Assembly: GCF_023078275.1 (NCBI RefSeq)
Contig: NC_062975.1
Location: forward strand, 8,159,141 to 8,223,140
Reading direction: 5' to 3'
Origin: Leguminivora glycinivorella
Lineage: Eukaryota > Arthropoda > Insecta > Lepidoptera > Tortricidae
DNA length: 64,000 nt
In this document: positions 1 to 10,942 of the stretch, piece by piece
Layout: each line of letters begins with the position of its first letter
Numbering within the stretch: position 1 is the stretch's first letter
Notes under the pieces: model-generated
Database searches by the model: none
What the model was told of the DNA's origin: nothing
What the model saw: only the letters and a program-made list of their open reading frames with translations
Position numbers and translations under genes: made by a program

Positions 1-190
1 CCGTATGCTGCATAACGACCAATCAATTTGCACCACTTTCATTGGTTGTTATCTCGCCTGCGGCGACTCCCCGTATGTTGCTAACCGAACGAGTTAACGA
101 CCAATTAAATTGCACCACTTTCATTGGTTGTTATATCGCCTGCGGGGACTCCCCGTATGCTGTATACCGAACCAGTTATCGACTAATGAA
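1..190. repeat. Tandem array of a ~70-83 bp unit
   Basis: Two full units and a partial third each begin CCGTATG and contain TTTCATTGGTTGTTAT followed by TCGCCTGCGG. The same unit, inverted, occurs singly at about 17,335-17,390 and 17,665-17,740, so it is a dispersed family that can be tandemised. The array is cut by the window edge. Confidence 0.75.
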
Positions 191-724
191 ATTGCGCCGT
201 AAGGTTTAGTCTTTATTATAGTAGTGAAAGATCTACGTCACGTAGTACAACAACCATTAATAACGCGCGCACCGCCATTAGCCCCCTGGGTTCCGCGGAC
301 TTTATAATAAATCATCATTTTTCATCGCATTGTACGCAACAGGCCTGTGACAATAAGACCTTTTTATTTATATTTACTTTAAGAAATTGTGAAATAGGGG
401 CGCATTACGAAAAGTTGGTGTGAGAGGATATCTTAAATGTAAGGTATTCTGTACACTTCTTAATTCACCAAGACCGGTAGAGCCTGTACCATGTCGAATA
501 CGTCACTCAATCGAGTAAATGTATGTAAGTTTTCACATGACAAGCCATTTGGGGGTGCAGCCGCCGGGCCGGCCTAACCGAAGTGCGTCTACAGAAGAGC
601 GATGAAGAGCAGCTACGAAACGCTCAAGCAATTGTGACGTTAGGGTGAGGGGATATCTTAAATGTACAGAATACCTGACTACGATGTTGTATAGTAATTT
701 TCGTGTTTGAACAAAAAGTAGGTT
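191..724. other. Intergenic sequence with short duplicated motif
   Basis: No gene is supportable. The phrase GATATCTTAAATGTA occurs at about 427 and 652, each followed by a related stretch in opposite sense. A diverged piece of the GCCGAATGG MITE family (see 16,243) lies at about 560-640. Confidence 0.5.
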
Positions 725-1136
725 CTTACCATAGAGGAATAAGTAAGGGTAACTCCATACATCAGTAAATGCGGATTATTTGTAGTGACATCTAGCGACG
801 ATCACGCGTCAAATAGCGTAAATTATCAGTACTGCTACTTGTCCACAGATGTCGTAACTAACAAAGTCTAATGCTCACCAATTTTTAGCTAATATTACAA
901 GTATTAATCAGTATTCTGTTTTCAATTCCTTCTGCTTGTAATATAAGTTGTAAACTGTTCTAATATTACATTTTTGGCAGACGAGACACTGTTGACACTT
1001 AGTATCGAGTAGTGGTACTGATAATTTAAGGTATTTGACGCGTGATTTTCGCTAGATGTCACTATAACTATGTATATACAAATAACTCACGTTTACTGAT
1101 GTATGGTACAACTCTTCCCTTACATATTCCTCTATA
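725..1136. mobile_element. Foldback/MITE-like element
   Basis: The left arm (TAGAGGAATAAGTAAGGG, then CATACATCAGTAAA, then the ATCTAGCGA / ACGCGTCAAAT block) is repeated in reverse complement at the right (ATTTGACGCGT, TCGCTAGATGTC, TTTACTGATGTATG, CCCTTACATATTCCTCTA). Arms are about 130 bp with moderate divergence around an AT-rich centre. No coding capacity is seen. Confidence 0.7.
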
Positions 1137-1218
1137 GTTCGTACTTACTCATTGTTATACACTTGTACGCAAAGTGGATCTTGACCTCCTACATCAAAGA
1201 CCGCAATGATTCCTGTGA

Positions 1219-1331
1219 CCCGTTTCTCGAAAGGTACAAGTCTTGTATTACAAGTGTGTTTCCATGACAACCCTTACGATTTGACAGTCCGCGCACTTGT
1301 AATACAAGGCTTGTACCTTTCGAGAAACGGG
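1219..1331. repeat. Long hairpin
   Basis: Arms of about 38 bp (CCCGTTTCTCGAAAGGTACA at left, reverse complement at right) flank a ~37-bp loop. The 82-codon ORF at 1206-1454 runs through this hairpin and has no recognisable protein signature, so I do not call it a gene. Confidence 0.75.
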
Positions 1332-1526
1332 CCCCTGGTCCAAAGCCATTTCAGTCACATCGATTGTCCTATCATAAACTTTCTATTAGTCATTGAGACA
1401 GGTGTTTTTGCGCGTTCATTTTACATTAAATTTCCTACTTGTTACTCGCGTTAGGTGGTAAAAGTATGAACACAGTGGTCTTTTTTTTTTTTATTTACTC
1501 AAAAAAGGTTACACAGTATTATTCTA

Positions 1527-2905
1527 AGGTAAAATACCCCATAATGGACGGTGATGCCATTATGGACAAAAAAACACAAATCCTTAAAAATAAGTATCTA
1601 AAATAAGTTTCTAAAAACTGACGGCTATAATGTACCATAAACTAGAGTTATAGACCTGTTTCATTTTGAAGTTTCAATTAATTCGGTTATTTCTGAAGGA
1701 TTTGGCGACAAGATAAAATTCACCAGTTTACTGAAAAAAATATCAAGACGAATTCTTAGTAATGTTGCTAAGAGAGTTGAGTTCATGTATAAAATAATAA
1801 AAAAATAACGCACGGTGTAATCTTGAATGCGTTTTACTTACTGCATTGAGCATGAGATAAGGTATAAAACATACTAGTTTGTTGCTCCAAAGAAATAAAG
1901 AAATGACGTTATTTTGCGAGTGTCCATTACTGGACCCGAAAAACTACGTACCTCCTATGATGGACAAGGAACAATTTACAAAACCAAAATTTACAAGAAA
2001 CAATCCTATGTTAAAATAACTCAAACTAATTGTATTTATGGTGTATAAAATTGACTCATTACGTATCAGTTGGTATATAAGGTAACGGACCCAATCATGG
2101 ACAGTTTAAGGAAAATTTTCGCCTGTTTTTGATATTTCACTCATAAATGTAAAAATTCTACCGCTAAGCGTGTTAAATCTTGAATGTCCTATCCTTCTTT
2201 TACATTTCAAGCGTATTGCAGAATGGATACTCCTAATAGTTTCTTCATACTTAACAAATTAAAACTAGGTGTTTTTTCTCCAATTATGGACGGCAGTTCT
2301 CCAGTAATGGATCCCCCATTATGGACAGTGAAATAAGTTTAAAATTTTACTTTTAAAGCCAACTGATACTCAATGAGTCAATTTTATATACCATAAATAC
2401 AATTAGTTTGAGTTATTTTAACATAGGATTGTTTCTTGTAAATTTTGGTTTTGTAAATTGTTCCTTGTCCATCATAGGAGGTAGGCAGTTTTTCGGTTCC
2501 AGTAATGGACACTCGCAAAATAACGCCATTTCTTTATATCTTTGGAGCAACAAACTAGTATGTTTTATACCTTATCTCATGCTTAATGCAGTAAGTAAAA
2601 CGCATTCAAGTTTACACCGAGTATTATTTTTTTATTATTTTATACATGAACTCAACTCTCTTAGCAACATTACTAAGAATTCGTCTTGATATTTTTTTCA
2701 GTAAACTGATGAATTTTATCTTGTCGCCAAATCCTTCAGAAATAACCGAATTAATTGAAACTTCAAAATGAAACAGCTCTACAACTCTAGTTTATGGTAC
2801 ATAGCCGTCAGTTTTTAGAAACTAATTTTAGATACTTATTTTTAAGGATTTGTGTTTTTTTGTCCATAATGGCATCACCGTCCATTATGGGCTATTTCAC
2901 CTAAA
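1527..2905. mobile_element. Palindromic dimer of a GGAC-motif element
   Basis: A unit running on the minus strand from 2905 to about 2080 is followed by a ~550-bp inverted copy of its first half (1527-2076), giving a giant foldback. A linear copy of the same unit lies at 15,048-16,035. Unit ends are imperfect inverted repeats (GGTAAAATACCCCATAATGG versus GGTAACGGACCCAATCATGG). A near-palindromic motif CCATNATGGAC recurs at least twelve times. No transposase ORF is visible, so it is probably a non-autonomous DNA transposon. Confidence 0.7.
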
Positions 2906-3154
2906 ATGAATAAGAATGTTTCGCCCAGACTGGATGTAGCAGAACAATGACAAATTGTTATTTTCCCGCTTCGGGCGAAATCATTATTCTTTATTACACT
3001 CGGTGGCCTTTGTTTCCTTGACTCACTCCTTAATTAGGAACCTTAGACAATACAAATTATAGTAGCAAAGTAATAATCATTTGAATAATTTGTGGCTTTT
3101 AATGTCAAATATTAGTAGTGAAGTAGGAAAAATAGGCTAACACGATTTGCACTC
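2906..3154. other. Spacer with small hairpin
   Basis: A short inverted repeat (TTTCGCCC ... GGGCGAAA) lies at about 2924-2990. Nothing else is recognised. Confidence 0.4.
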
Positions 3155-3411
3155 ATAATTTTAGAACAAAACGGGACTTAATCGCGTAAACACTTACATT
3201 TATTTTTGGCCCGACGCGACGTTTCAAAGATCACATTATGTTCGTGGTCACGGGTAGACTGGCGTGGAATTGCATCAACATCTTCTAGCCGCGCGAGTTT
3301 CTCGAACTACCTACCCGCACTTGTTCTTGATTATTCACTTTTGCGCTAGGGTTGTCACAAATATAAATGTAAGTGTTTACGCGATTAAATCCCGTTTTGT
3401 TCTAAAATTAT
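3155..3411. mobile_element. MITE with ~45-bp terminal inverted repeats
   Basis: The ends are ATAATTTTAGAACAAAACGG and its reverse complement, with inverted identity continuing through CGCGTAAACACTTACATTTA. The interior (ACATTATGTTCGTGGTCACG) is non-coding. Length 257 bp. Confidence 0.8.
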
Positions 3412-3420
3412 ATTGTAATA

Positions 3421-3641
3421 GGCTAGTTTCCTAGTCAAATCGGCTTCTTTTTAAGAACTGTCAAAACGATTTGCTAATATGGAATTACTATGAAATACTG
3501 AGTAGTGACGTCACGGTCAATTCATTTACTTTATATCTTTCACTTTGACTTATTAAATAGAAATTATATTTATACATAACTACTGTCCATATTTTTCTTC
3601 TACACTGGATAAAATATTTTATTTTAAGTATAGGAAACTAG
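3421..3641 (+). mobile_element. MITE, GGCTAGTTTCCTA family, copy 1
   Basis: Terminal inverted repeat GGCTAGTTTCCTA / TAGGAAACTAG. It shares a diagnostic interior (ATATGGAATTACTATGAAAT, GTGACGTCACGGTCAATTCA) with copies at 12,855-13,104 (inverted) and 45,669-45,921. Non-coding. Confidence 0.85.
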
Positions 3642-3885
3642 TTAAATATTGTTTTATTAAACAACTATTCTTTGTAACACTAAGTAATCGCTATTGACTG
3701 GGATAACATTGTAACTACATGTTTGATTTTTACACATGAAAACATCATGCATCGAGTTTTCCGTAATCTGCGTCGAAATATCGGTAGCAATGGGAGCATA
3801 ATCAATAATCATCGTCTGAGTAATAAATAGTTTAATGAAATTAACCGTGAATCATTCAAAATTTATTCTATAATTATTTATTGTT
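3642..3885. other. AT-rich spacer
   Basis: I see no gene or recognisable repeat here. Confidence 0.4.
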
Positions 3886-4075
3886 TTGTCCGCAGCTTCG
3901 CTTGCGTTAGAAGAGACAAAAAGTAGCCTATGTCACTTTCCATCCCTTCAACTATCTCCATTTAAAAAATCATGTCAATTAGTCGCTCCGTTTTTCCGTG
4001 AAAGACGGACAAACAAATTAACAGACACATACTTTCCCATTTATAATATTACTATAGATTACTCTAAAATAAGTG
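3886..4075 (-). mobile_element. Helitron-like non-autonomous repeat, copy 1
   Basis: Reverse copy of the common lepidopteran repeat that starts near CTAATATTATAAATGGGAAA and ends in a GC hairpin plus AAAAGCTAG. The terminal CTAG is degraded here. The 88-codon ORF at 3886-4152 is only this repeat read in frame. Confidence 0.75.
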
Positions 4076-5636
4076 TTAGTACAAATTTATATAAATTCTC
4101 TAAGTACCTACCTAAAATATCTAAAATTCTAGTAACAAGTTCTACTTTGTAAGAACAATTTTGTTGCGCCTTTATACGAATAACGACAAAGTCGGTATTT
4201 TTGCTGGTAAGCGACACATATACATTAAGTGCCTGTCAGAATAGATCTGGAAGCTTACACGAATATCAACAAACGCCAAACAATAAGGAAAAATGTCTTG
4301 GTTATATAAATGTCACGAAAACCACGCGTGTATTGCCTATTAGCGTTTTCTATCGGCCATTTCTAAATAGTCCTCTCTGACATATCTGTACTTAGATTCG
4401 CCAACTTGAATATTTGACATTCCATGAACCAATTAATTAAAAGCTATACAGATAGATAGCTACGAAGGATATTACCCCGTTTCGTGAGTTTGACGGGTTA
4501 CACTGTACCCCGTTTGTTGATTTCACCACCCCATTCTTCCGCGTAAACGTGTCGTAAATGAAACCAGGCGACTGTTGTTATATTAATTAAGGGTTTTTTG
4601 AATTGTTTTCACCCCATAATGAATTTTTGAAAAAATCTCAGAGGCTGGCAACCTGTCACAATGCAATGTCAACAAGCGTTTGGAGTTTCTTTTACGTTGC
4701 TGGCCGAACCCCTTTTATGGATAATAAAAATATTTCAAGAGTGGTTATCTAATTGATTTTAACGTCCTATACTCACCACCGTTAAGAGGTTCATGGTGCT
4801 CTGTACTACCCATGAACCAATTTAAAACTATTTTTACATAAGGATACAGGCGTGATTATATGTATGTCATGTTTTTCCATGTACACTATGATGTTGAGTT
4901 CTACATGTATCCACTGACAACCATATACGACTGGGGCCTGTACAATTGTCTAATTCTCCTTATACTGAAACATTTGTTCCATTATTACACTATAATGTTG
5001 AGTTCTAAGTCATGTATCCACGTCATCAATGAAACAATAATGGCGCCTTGACCATATATAACCGGTGGACACTCTATTTAATAATGCAAACATTGTATAA
5101 CATGGAAAGAATGGACCAGTTACTTTTGTCCCCTAGTCGAGATTTACCCCGCTGTACCTTATTCGTAACATAATTCAAGCACCTAATGTTTAGTATAAAG
5201 TCTTGTAATCATCTAAGGTATATTTCCAGCCTTTTCACTTATATGTGTGTGAACTTATTGAACCATTTTTTTTTTTATCATCGAGATTGAATCTGAGTGG
5301 TTCTGAGGAGCGAACCAAAGCTCACTAGAATTTGTAAGAATCAGGTATCAATCAACGTTCTGTAAAAACGCCTAGATTACAACAATATTTCAGGCTCACT
5401 GACTGTCAACAGTTCCCTCAGCGAGATCTATTCCAAGTGTGAAATGTTTACTTTTCACATTCATGCGTAACGTACGCTCCGGTCCCCACTTACGAATAAC
5501 CCCCTAATCGTAAGTGAGGAACGATTCGTAAAGGACGACAGAGTATTTTCGCGAAATATTTAAATTATTTATGAATATGCATAAATAATTTAAATTTAAA
5601 TATTAACAGATTTAAAAGAAAACATGATATGCTTAA
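4076..5636. other. Unannotated AT-rich region
   Basis: No gene is supportable. ORFs here are at most 63 codons and carry no family signature. ATGTTGAGTTCTA recurs at about 4,890 and 4,993, which hints at a small local duplication. Confidence 0.4.
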
Positions 5637-5779
5637 GGCCTGATTTAGACGGCGTGCGAACTCGCATGCGATTTTAGTTACACAGCGGGCTGTTGAGGTT
5701 ACATACAATTTTGCACAACCATCAAATACCGCAATGCAATAAAACTCGTATGCGAGTTCTCGTGCCGTCTAAATGGGCC
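5637..5779. mobile_element. MITE with GGCCTGATTTAGACGGC ends
   Basis: Terminal inverted repeats GGCCTGATTTAGACGGC / GCCGTCTAAATGGGCC continue into CGAACTCGCATGCG / CGTATGCGAGTTC, about 40 bp per arm. The 143-bp unit is non-coding. Confidence 0.8.
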
Positions 5780-6667
5780 ATAATAAAAACCTATCGACGA
5801 ATTACGATAGCGATTGTAACGTTTGTATTTGGCGGTGCACGGTGTTGCCAACAAAGTGACAACACTGATGGATTAGCTTTATTATGGAGTTTAAATAAAC
5901 TTTCTGGTAGTGGAATGTATAGTTTTAATGACTAAGGTTCATTTGCGACGTAAAAAAGGGTTAAAATAAATATGTGTGTCTCCGTAACTTCTAGTTTTAT
6001 GATGATTTTAAACATGATCGAATCTTTATACAAATTACCTTTTAGCGCCCTTACCTATGCTTAAGCGACGTATAGTTACCTTTTGCTTAAAAACTGCTCA
6101 TTTAGTGACTAACCGTGGCTGCCTGGCTAACGAAGTGACAACAGAGCTGATTAATTGGCTTTATAAGTTATAACAGAGGCTATGTGTTGTCTTAAAAATC
6201 TTCAGGTCGATGTGTAGTTCTAACGCCAATCAAGGCTCATGAGAAACATTCGAACGTATCTAGTGACTTATTTATTCGTGACTAAACAACTAAACATGGC
6301 CGTCTCGCTAACAAAGCGACAAGAGACCTGACGAATTGGCTCATAACGAAGGCTATCTGTTGTCTTAATTAATTTTCAGCTCCATCTGTTGTGGCTATAT
6401 GTATTTAATGTGACAACGTCAAATGGTTAAAAGAAACATCAACTAATAGATATTGCGTGGCTCAATCCAAATTTATATAGCAATCGCTTTAGTGAGCAAA
6501 CTGATCTGTGAACCAGGTTAAGACATAGGTACGAATTCAGTTAACTATACGAATTTGAGTATCACAATCCCAGACGTTTGAACGTATCTAGCACTATCTC
6601 GTAACTCCTATACTCGTATTCAGTAACTAAACATGGCAGTTTCGCTAACGAAGCGACAAGAGACCTG

Positions 6668-6798
6668 GGGGGTTACCATGACGTACTAAAGACGTTCAGT
6701 TTAGGTTGATAGAAAGGGACACAGCTATAGCAGTTACATAGCTCCGTCCCTCTCTCTCAACCTAAACTGAACGACTTTAGCACGTCATGGTAACCCCC
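6668..6798. mobile_element. MITE nested inside the tandem array
   Basis: Near-perfect inverted repeats GGGGGTTACCATGACGT / ACGTCATGGTAACCCCC enclose a second inverted pair (CGTTCAGTTTAGGTTGA / TCAACCTAAACTGAACG). Flanks match the uninterrupted sister unit at about 6,320, and CTG is duplicated at both ends. A 3-bp duplication would suit PIF/Harbinger- or CACTA-type elements, but the superfamily is not certain. Confidence 0.85.
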
Positions 6799-6970
6799 CT
6801 GATGAATTGGCTTTATGAAGACGGCTATCTATCTGTCGTCTTAATGAACCTTCAGCTCGGTGTATGGTTCTAACGTCAATGTGTCATGAGACGACATAGA
6901 AGTAGAAGGGTTAAAAGAAATATTCAAACCTATCCAGTACCTAATTCCTTTATCCAATGACTAAACATGT

Positions 6971-7110
6971 CAGCCGGCCTAGCCGAAATAACAATCGACG
7001 CGCTAGACGCCGACCGAAACGCAGCCTAGCTTTATCGCTATACGGAACAGCGATAGAGACAGCTAGCAACGATAACGATATTATCATAAGCGTTTGTGCA
7101 TTTGGCTACG
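6971..7110. mobile_element. GCCGAATGG-family MITE, diverged copy
   Basis: It begins CAGCCGGCCTAGCCGAAATA, contains the GAGCGATAGAGA-like block in altered form, and ends AGCGTTTGTGCATTTGGCTA. It interrupts the tandem array. The 69-codon ORF spanning it is not a gene. Confidence 0.65.
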
Positions 7111-7321
7111 AACTCTGTCTCGCTAACGAAGCGACAACAGAGCTGATGTATTGGCTTTATGACTGAGGCTATCTGTCGTCTTAATTAACCGTCAGCTCAG
7201 TGTGTGGTTCTAATGGCCAAGTTTCATGTGACGACGAGGAAGGGTTAAAAATCTGACATCAAATTGTGCTGTAATTTAAACGCTACTTAAATTCGTCTAA
7301 ACAAAGGTCTATTTATAGACC

Positions 7322-7563
7322 TCTACCAGTCTAGCCAATATGACAATTATTGTTGCCGATAGACGCCGCGCCGATGGACAACGGCGGCAGATAAACCGTT
7401 ACCGGTTTTCGCTCGCTGTTCAAATGTAAAAAAATAGTATATAAGTTTAGTGTTTTTAGATAAATAAATTAAAAAAAAATACAGTTTGGCTCTGTCGCGC
7501 CAATACGGAAGACCGAGCTACTAAAACGATGTTATCGTAACCTTTTGTATATTTGGCTACGTA
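7322..7563. mobile_element. Interrupted GCCGAATGG-family MITE remnant
   Basis: The left end (AGTCTAGCCAATATGACAAT) and right end (TTGTATATTTGGCTACGTAA) match the family. The interior is disrupted by an AT-rich insertion around 7,425-7,485. Confidence 0.45.
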
Positions 7564-7799
7564 ATACCCTGAGCTCCTAAAGGATTAGTGTAGGAAGGTT
7601 TTAAGGCTTACGCCTATAGAGGTTTAACTTGAGCATTCTGATTTAAGGTTCAAATTCAAATTAGATTGTTTTTTCGGAAATAAATGACTTGTAAAGTACA
7701 ATTATCAAAGCTGGATTAATTCTAATATATGACTGTATTTATAAAATTTTGAAGGTTGTGGTGCGCCCTAGAAAAAGATATATTATTTACTACCTAGGT

Positions 7800-8037
7800 A
7801 ACTTTTGCTCGCGGCTTCACTCGCGTAAGTTCGAAAATTTCGCAATGCTCCATACAAACTCTCAACCCCTATTTTAGGGAAGTGGAGGGCTAGAAAGAGA
7901 CAAAAAGTAGCCTATGTCACCCTCCATCCTTTCACTTAACTCCACTTAAAAAATCAACTCAATTCGTCGCTCGGTTTTGGCGTGAAAGACAGACAAACAT
8001 ACAGACTTTCCCATTTATCATATTATTAAGTATGGAT
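7800..8037 (-). mobile_element. Helitron-like repeat, copy 2
   Basis: Minus-strand copy. It runs from the degraded GC hairpin (ACTTTTGCTCGCGGCTTCAC) through AGACAAAAAGTAGCCTATGT to the 5' end (CATATTATTAAGTATGGA). It carries extra sequence (TTCGAAAATTTCGCAATGCT) absent from the shorter copies. Confidence 0.75.
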
Positions 8038-8283
8038 TATAAATGCCGTCAGTACATCTAATGAGAAGCTTGAAACAAGTTTTATTTCTTGTCGGTGCAC
8101 TTTTACTCTGGTTACCTATTAATGGAAGGTTAACAAAGGAATCCTATAAAACTATAGTTACGATGACCTGTATACATTATTCATAGACCATTCCATTTAG
8201 ATGCAGCACTTAACTACATCGATAGTAGTCCACTATATTTAAGGCGAAGTGAGCTAAGACAAATTTGTATTTTTTTTTAACTG

Positions 8284-8640
8284 TAGCACATCTCGGACAC
8301 TGGCCATCAAATATATGAAAGAGACGCGTTCCTAGCACACATTCTAAGCTCGTGTAGGTGAACGCGTACCATGCTTGTATGAGTGAGATATGATAGGTCG
8401 ACTGTTCGCGTTTTTGACAGGCGGTAACTGTGAGGTAACCCCCTGGTGGGCGGCGACTTTCAGCGGGGAGCGGGAGTGGCCATACTGTACGATAGTACTC
8501 TTTATTATACTGTGACTGTAGTATAAACTTTCTTTATGTTACACTAGTTTGTGTCTTCCCTGTAAGTATAGCTTATATTAGATTATTGTAAGCTTATATT
8601 AGATTATTGTAAGCTTATTACATTGAACTATTTCCAATAA
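8284..8640. repeat. Dispersed repeat plus a 21-bp tandem duplication
   Basis: The block beginning CTCGGACACTGG and running through CCTAGCACACATTCTAAGCT and GGTGAACGCGTA recurs at 18,616-18,770. A 21-bp sequence (AGCTTATATTAGATTATTGT plus A) is tandemly duplicated at about 8,571-8,612. The block ends near an AATAAA at 8,636. Confidence 0.6.
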
Positions 8641-8877
8641 AGACATTTAAAAGTTCACGTATCACACAAAAACATCAAAACATCTTACACTCAGCATGTT
8701 GTCGACTCGCGAAATCGAATAAAACGGTTCTCATTGCGGGACCAGGTATATAATAAACTACCCGACAATATAAAAAATATTAAAAATGAAGCCACATTCT
8801 ATAGTAAATTAAGGAAATGGCTGACTATTAATGCTTTTTATGACATTTCCGAATATTATAATAATGATGCAATTTAA
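8641..8877 (+). pseudogene. 3' end of a LINE reverse-transcriptase ORF
   Basis: A reading frame to the TAA at 8875-8877 encodes a tail containing VYNKLPDNIKNIKNEATFY, then KLRKWLTINAFY and DISEYYN. This is the typical extreme C-terminus of CR1/Jockey-like non-LTR ORF2 proteins (a YNxLPxxIK motif followed by FxxxLKxWL and FYSxxEYL). The frame is closed upstream by the TAA at 8638, so only about 79 codons survive, as expected from 5' truncation. It was found by translation of the fragment. The exact clade is uncertain. Confidence 0.7.
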
Positions 8878-9080
8878 TGTTCAACACGATTACATACTAT
8901 TGTTATTATTTTTTGTAATTATTGTTTGACATCTATTTCTTTTTTTTTTTAATTAATTACTGAATTTATTTGAGAGTACTTTCTTCTATTTTTAAAATGT
9001 AATATTGTATTGTACCCTAATTATGATAATTTAACTTTAACTCTGACATGTAAAATTGTAAATTTTATGAATAAATGAAT
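8878..9080 (+). mobile_element. LINE 3' UTR and tail
   Basis: AT-rich sequence follows the ORF2 stop and ends near ATGAATAAATGAATATGAAA, resembling the TGAAA-rich tail of the intact LINE at 57,190-57,215. Together with 8,641-8,877 it is a 5'-truncated insertion. Confidence 0.55.
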
Positions 9081-9710
9081 ATGAAATATATGAAATATTT
9101 TTACTCGTCGCTTGAAAAACAAAATACATAATAGGTAACGGTAATGAAAATTAACGATCAATAATCTCGTAGAACTTAATTAATTTAGTTAGTCTTTCTC
9201 CTGAACTACGAGCTCATTATTGTGTACCTACCTCTATTAGGTAAACCATTTATAATTTAAAACAAAAATGTATATTCCAAAGTAAATATAAATAATGAGT
9301 ACAATTTGAAAAAAAAAGTGAAGTGTGTATTAAATTAAAGTATTAATAAAGTTCAATAAGTCAAATTTAGCAGTGCCTTAATAAAGATGTTGCCGGTCAG
9401 CCTCTGCAATATGAAATTGTAGGTCAGCCCTTAATTTCGCCAAAGTGCTCAGAAGCATGTGGTATGATCTAATTTTGCACTAAGCACTTAGTTGAGTGCG
9501 AAAGCTCTCAAAGCAACTCGATTATTCCCCGTATAGACGTGCGATAGGCGACAAATTGGATAAATTTCAGCCATTACGGGCTCACCGCGTGGAGAATATT
9601 TTACTCCATTTAGTACGCTTCATCATTATCATAGACTTTGGAGTCTATTACAAACTATACTATACTGTGTCAGATGGCGACAACGCAGCGTAGACTCAGC
9701 GGCAAATCGT
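9081..9710. other. AT-rich spacer
   Basis: No gene, RNA or clear repeat is recognised. The short ORFs at 9,496-9,823 lack protein signatures. Confidence 0.4.
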
Positions 9711-10402
9711 CGTCACTACTTTTAAAAAACCGGCCAAGAGCGTGTCGGGTCACGCTCAGTGTAGGGTTCCGTAGTTTTCAGTATTTTTCTCAAAAACTAC
9801 TGAACCTATCAAGTTCAAAATAATTTTCCTAGAAAGTTTTTATAAAGTTCTAGTTTTGTGATTTTTTTCATATTTTTTAAACATAATGGTTCAAAAGTTA
9901 GAGGGGGGGACGCACTTTTTTTTCCTTTAGGAGCGATTATTTCCGAAAATATTAATATTATCAAAAAACGATCTTAGTAAACCCCTATTCATTTTTAAAT
10001 ACCTATCCAACAATATATCACACGTTGGGGAATGAAAAAAAATATCAGCCCTCACTTTACATGTAGGGGGGGTACCCTAATAAAACATTTTTTTTCATTT
10101 CTTATTTTTGCACTTTGTCGGCGTGATTGATATACATGTTGATACCAAATTTCAGCTTTCTAGTGCTAACGGTTACTGAGATTATCCGCGGACGGACGGA
10201 CGGACGGACGGACGGACGGACAGACAGACATGGCGAAACTATAAGGGTTCCTAGTTGACTACGGAACCCTAAAAACTTGTATCTCCGTCTGTCAATGAAA
10301 AGAAAATTGTAGTAAGTAGGTATGTATGGAATGCATATAGACTTACTGCGTTTTAACTTTGAGGAACAGCGTGAGATACGAGATTTTTTAAAAGTAGTGA
10401 CG
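9711..10402. mobile_element. CGTCACTACTTTTAAAAAA MITE carrying a nested element
   Basis: Terminal inverted repeats CGTCACTACTTTTAAAAAA / TTTTTTAAAAGTAGTGACG. The 134-bp copy at 40,944-41,077 has the same ends and interior (ACGCAGTAAGT, TCATTGACAGACG) but lacks the ~545-bp block at 9,730-10,275. It therefore represents the pre-insertion structure. Confidence 0.85.
9730..10275 (+). mobile_element. AGGGTTCCGTAG repeat nested in a MITE
   Basis: It begins CCGGCCAAGAGCGTG, continues with AGGGTTCCGTAG, has a (GGAC)n / (AGAC)n run at about 10,188-10,228, and ends CTACGGAACCCTAAAA. I know this arrangement as a very widespread invertebrate repeat type. An inverted copy lies at 39,456-39,885. The minus-strand ORF at 10,102-10,422 is this repeat, not a gene. 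Confidence 0.8.
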
Positions 10403-10599
10403 AAATACGAGTACGACAGCAAGTCATGAAGCTGATGAATCCGGGTTACGTCTATAATATTAAAAAAAATATGAATATTGTAAATAAACTATTTTTTATT
10501 CGTATTTATTTCTGGAAAAATTACAAAAAAGATCTGGAAGTTACGCGACGCATCGAAACGGCAATCGTTTCATATCACATTTGTCAGTTCAATACTCAT

Positions 10600-10730
10600 A
10601 CAGTGCGATTAAAGTCAGTTAACGATTCGGCTTTTACCCTTCGGCTTCGGCTCTTATCGGGATCGCATAAGTGCAAGCAAGATGGATATAAAACCCGAAT
10701 CGTTAACTGATGTTAAACGAATCGTACTGT
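10600..10730. mobile_element. Short MITE
   Basis: Ends ACAGTGCGATTAAAGTCAGT and its near reverse complement (ACTGATGTTAAACGAATCGT), with inner inverted sequence GTTAACGATTCGG / CCGAATCGTTAAC. 131 bp, non-coding. Confidence 0.75.
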
Positions 10731-10765
10731 AATTATGTGACGCTGCGTCTATAAAGCCTATACAA

Positions 10766-10942
10766 TCCATACTAATATTATAAATGGGAAAGTGTGTGTG
10801 TCTGTTTGTTTGTCCGTCTTTCACGGCAAAGCGGAGCGACGAATTGACGTGATTTTTTAAGTGGAGATAGTTGAAGGGATGGACAGTGACATAGGCTACT
10901 TTTGTCTCTTTCTAACGCGAGCGAAACGCGGACAAAAGCTAG
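10766..10942 (+). mobile_element. Helitron-like repeat, copy 3
   Basis: It starts TCCATACTAATATTATAAAT directly after an A, and ends in a GC-rich stretch then ACAAAAGCTAG followed by T. This fits the Helitron rule (5' TC, 3' hairpin then CTRR, inserted between A and T). The interior carries GACATAGGCTACTTTTGTCT. Non-coding. Confidence 0.8.

Larger units (their letters stand above)
5840..7260 (+). repeat. Degenerate tandem array of a ~300-400 bp unit
   Basis: At least five diverged units share the order: CTAACGAAGCGACAA with AGAGCTGAT, then TTGGCTTTATGA, then GGCTATCTGTYGTCTTAAT, then TTCAGCTC, then TGGTTCTAAYG, then a GGGTTAAAAGAAA tail. Recognisable starts lie near 5,845, 6,120, 6,305, 6,640 and 7,120. 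Two units are interrupted by MITEs (6,668-6,798 and 6,971-7,110). Confidence 0.65.

Noticed and set aside
8420..8640. LTR ending (AATAAA after repeated AGCTTATATTAG)
   Set aside because: No second copy with TG...CA ends or target duplication was found. It is only a dispersed repeat shared with 18.6 kb.
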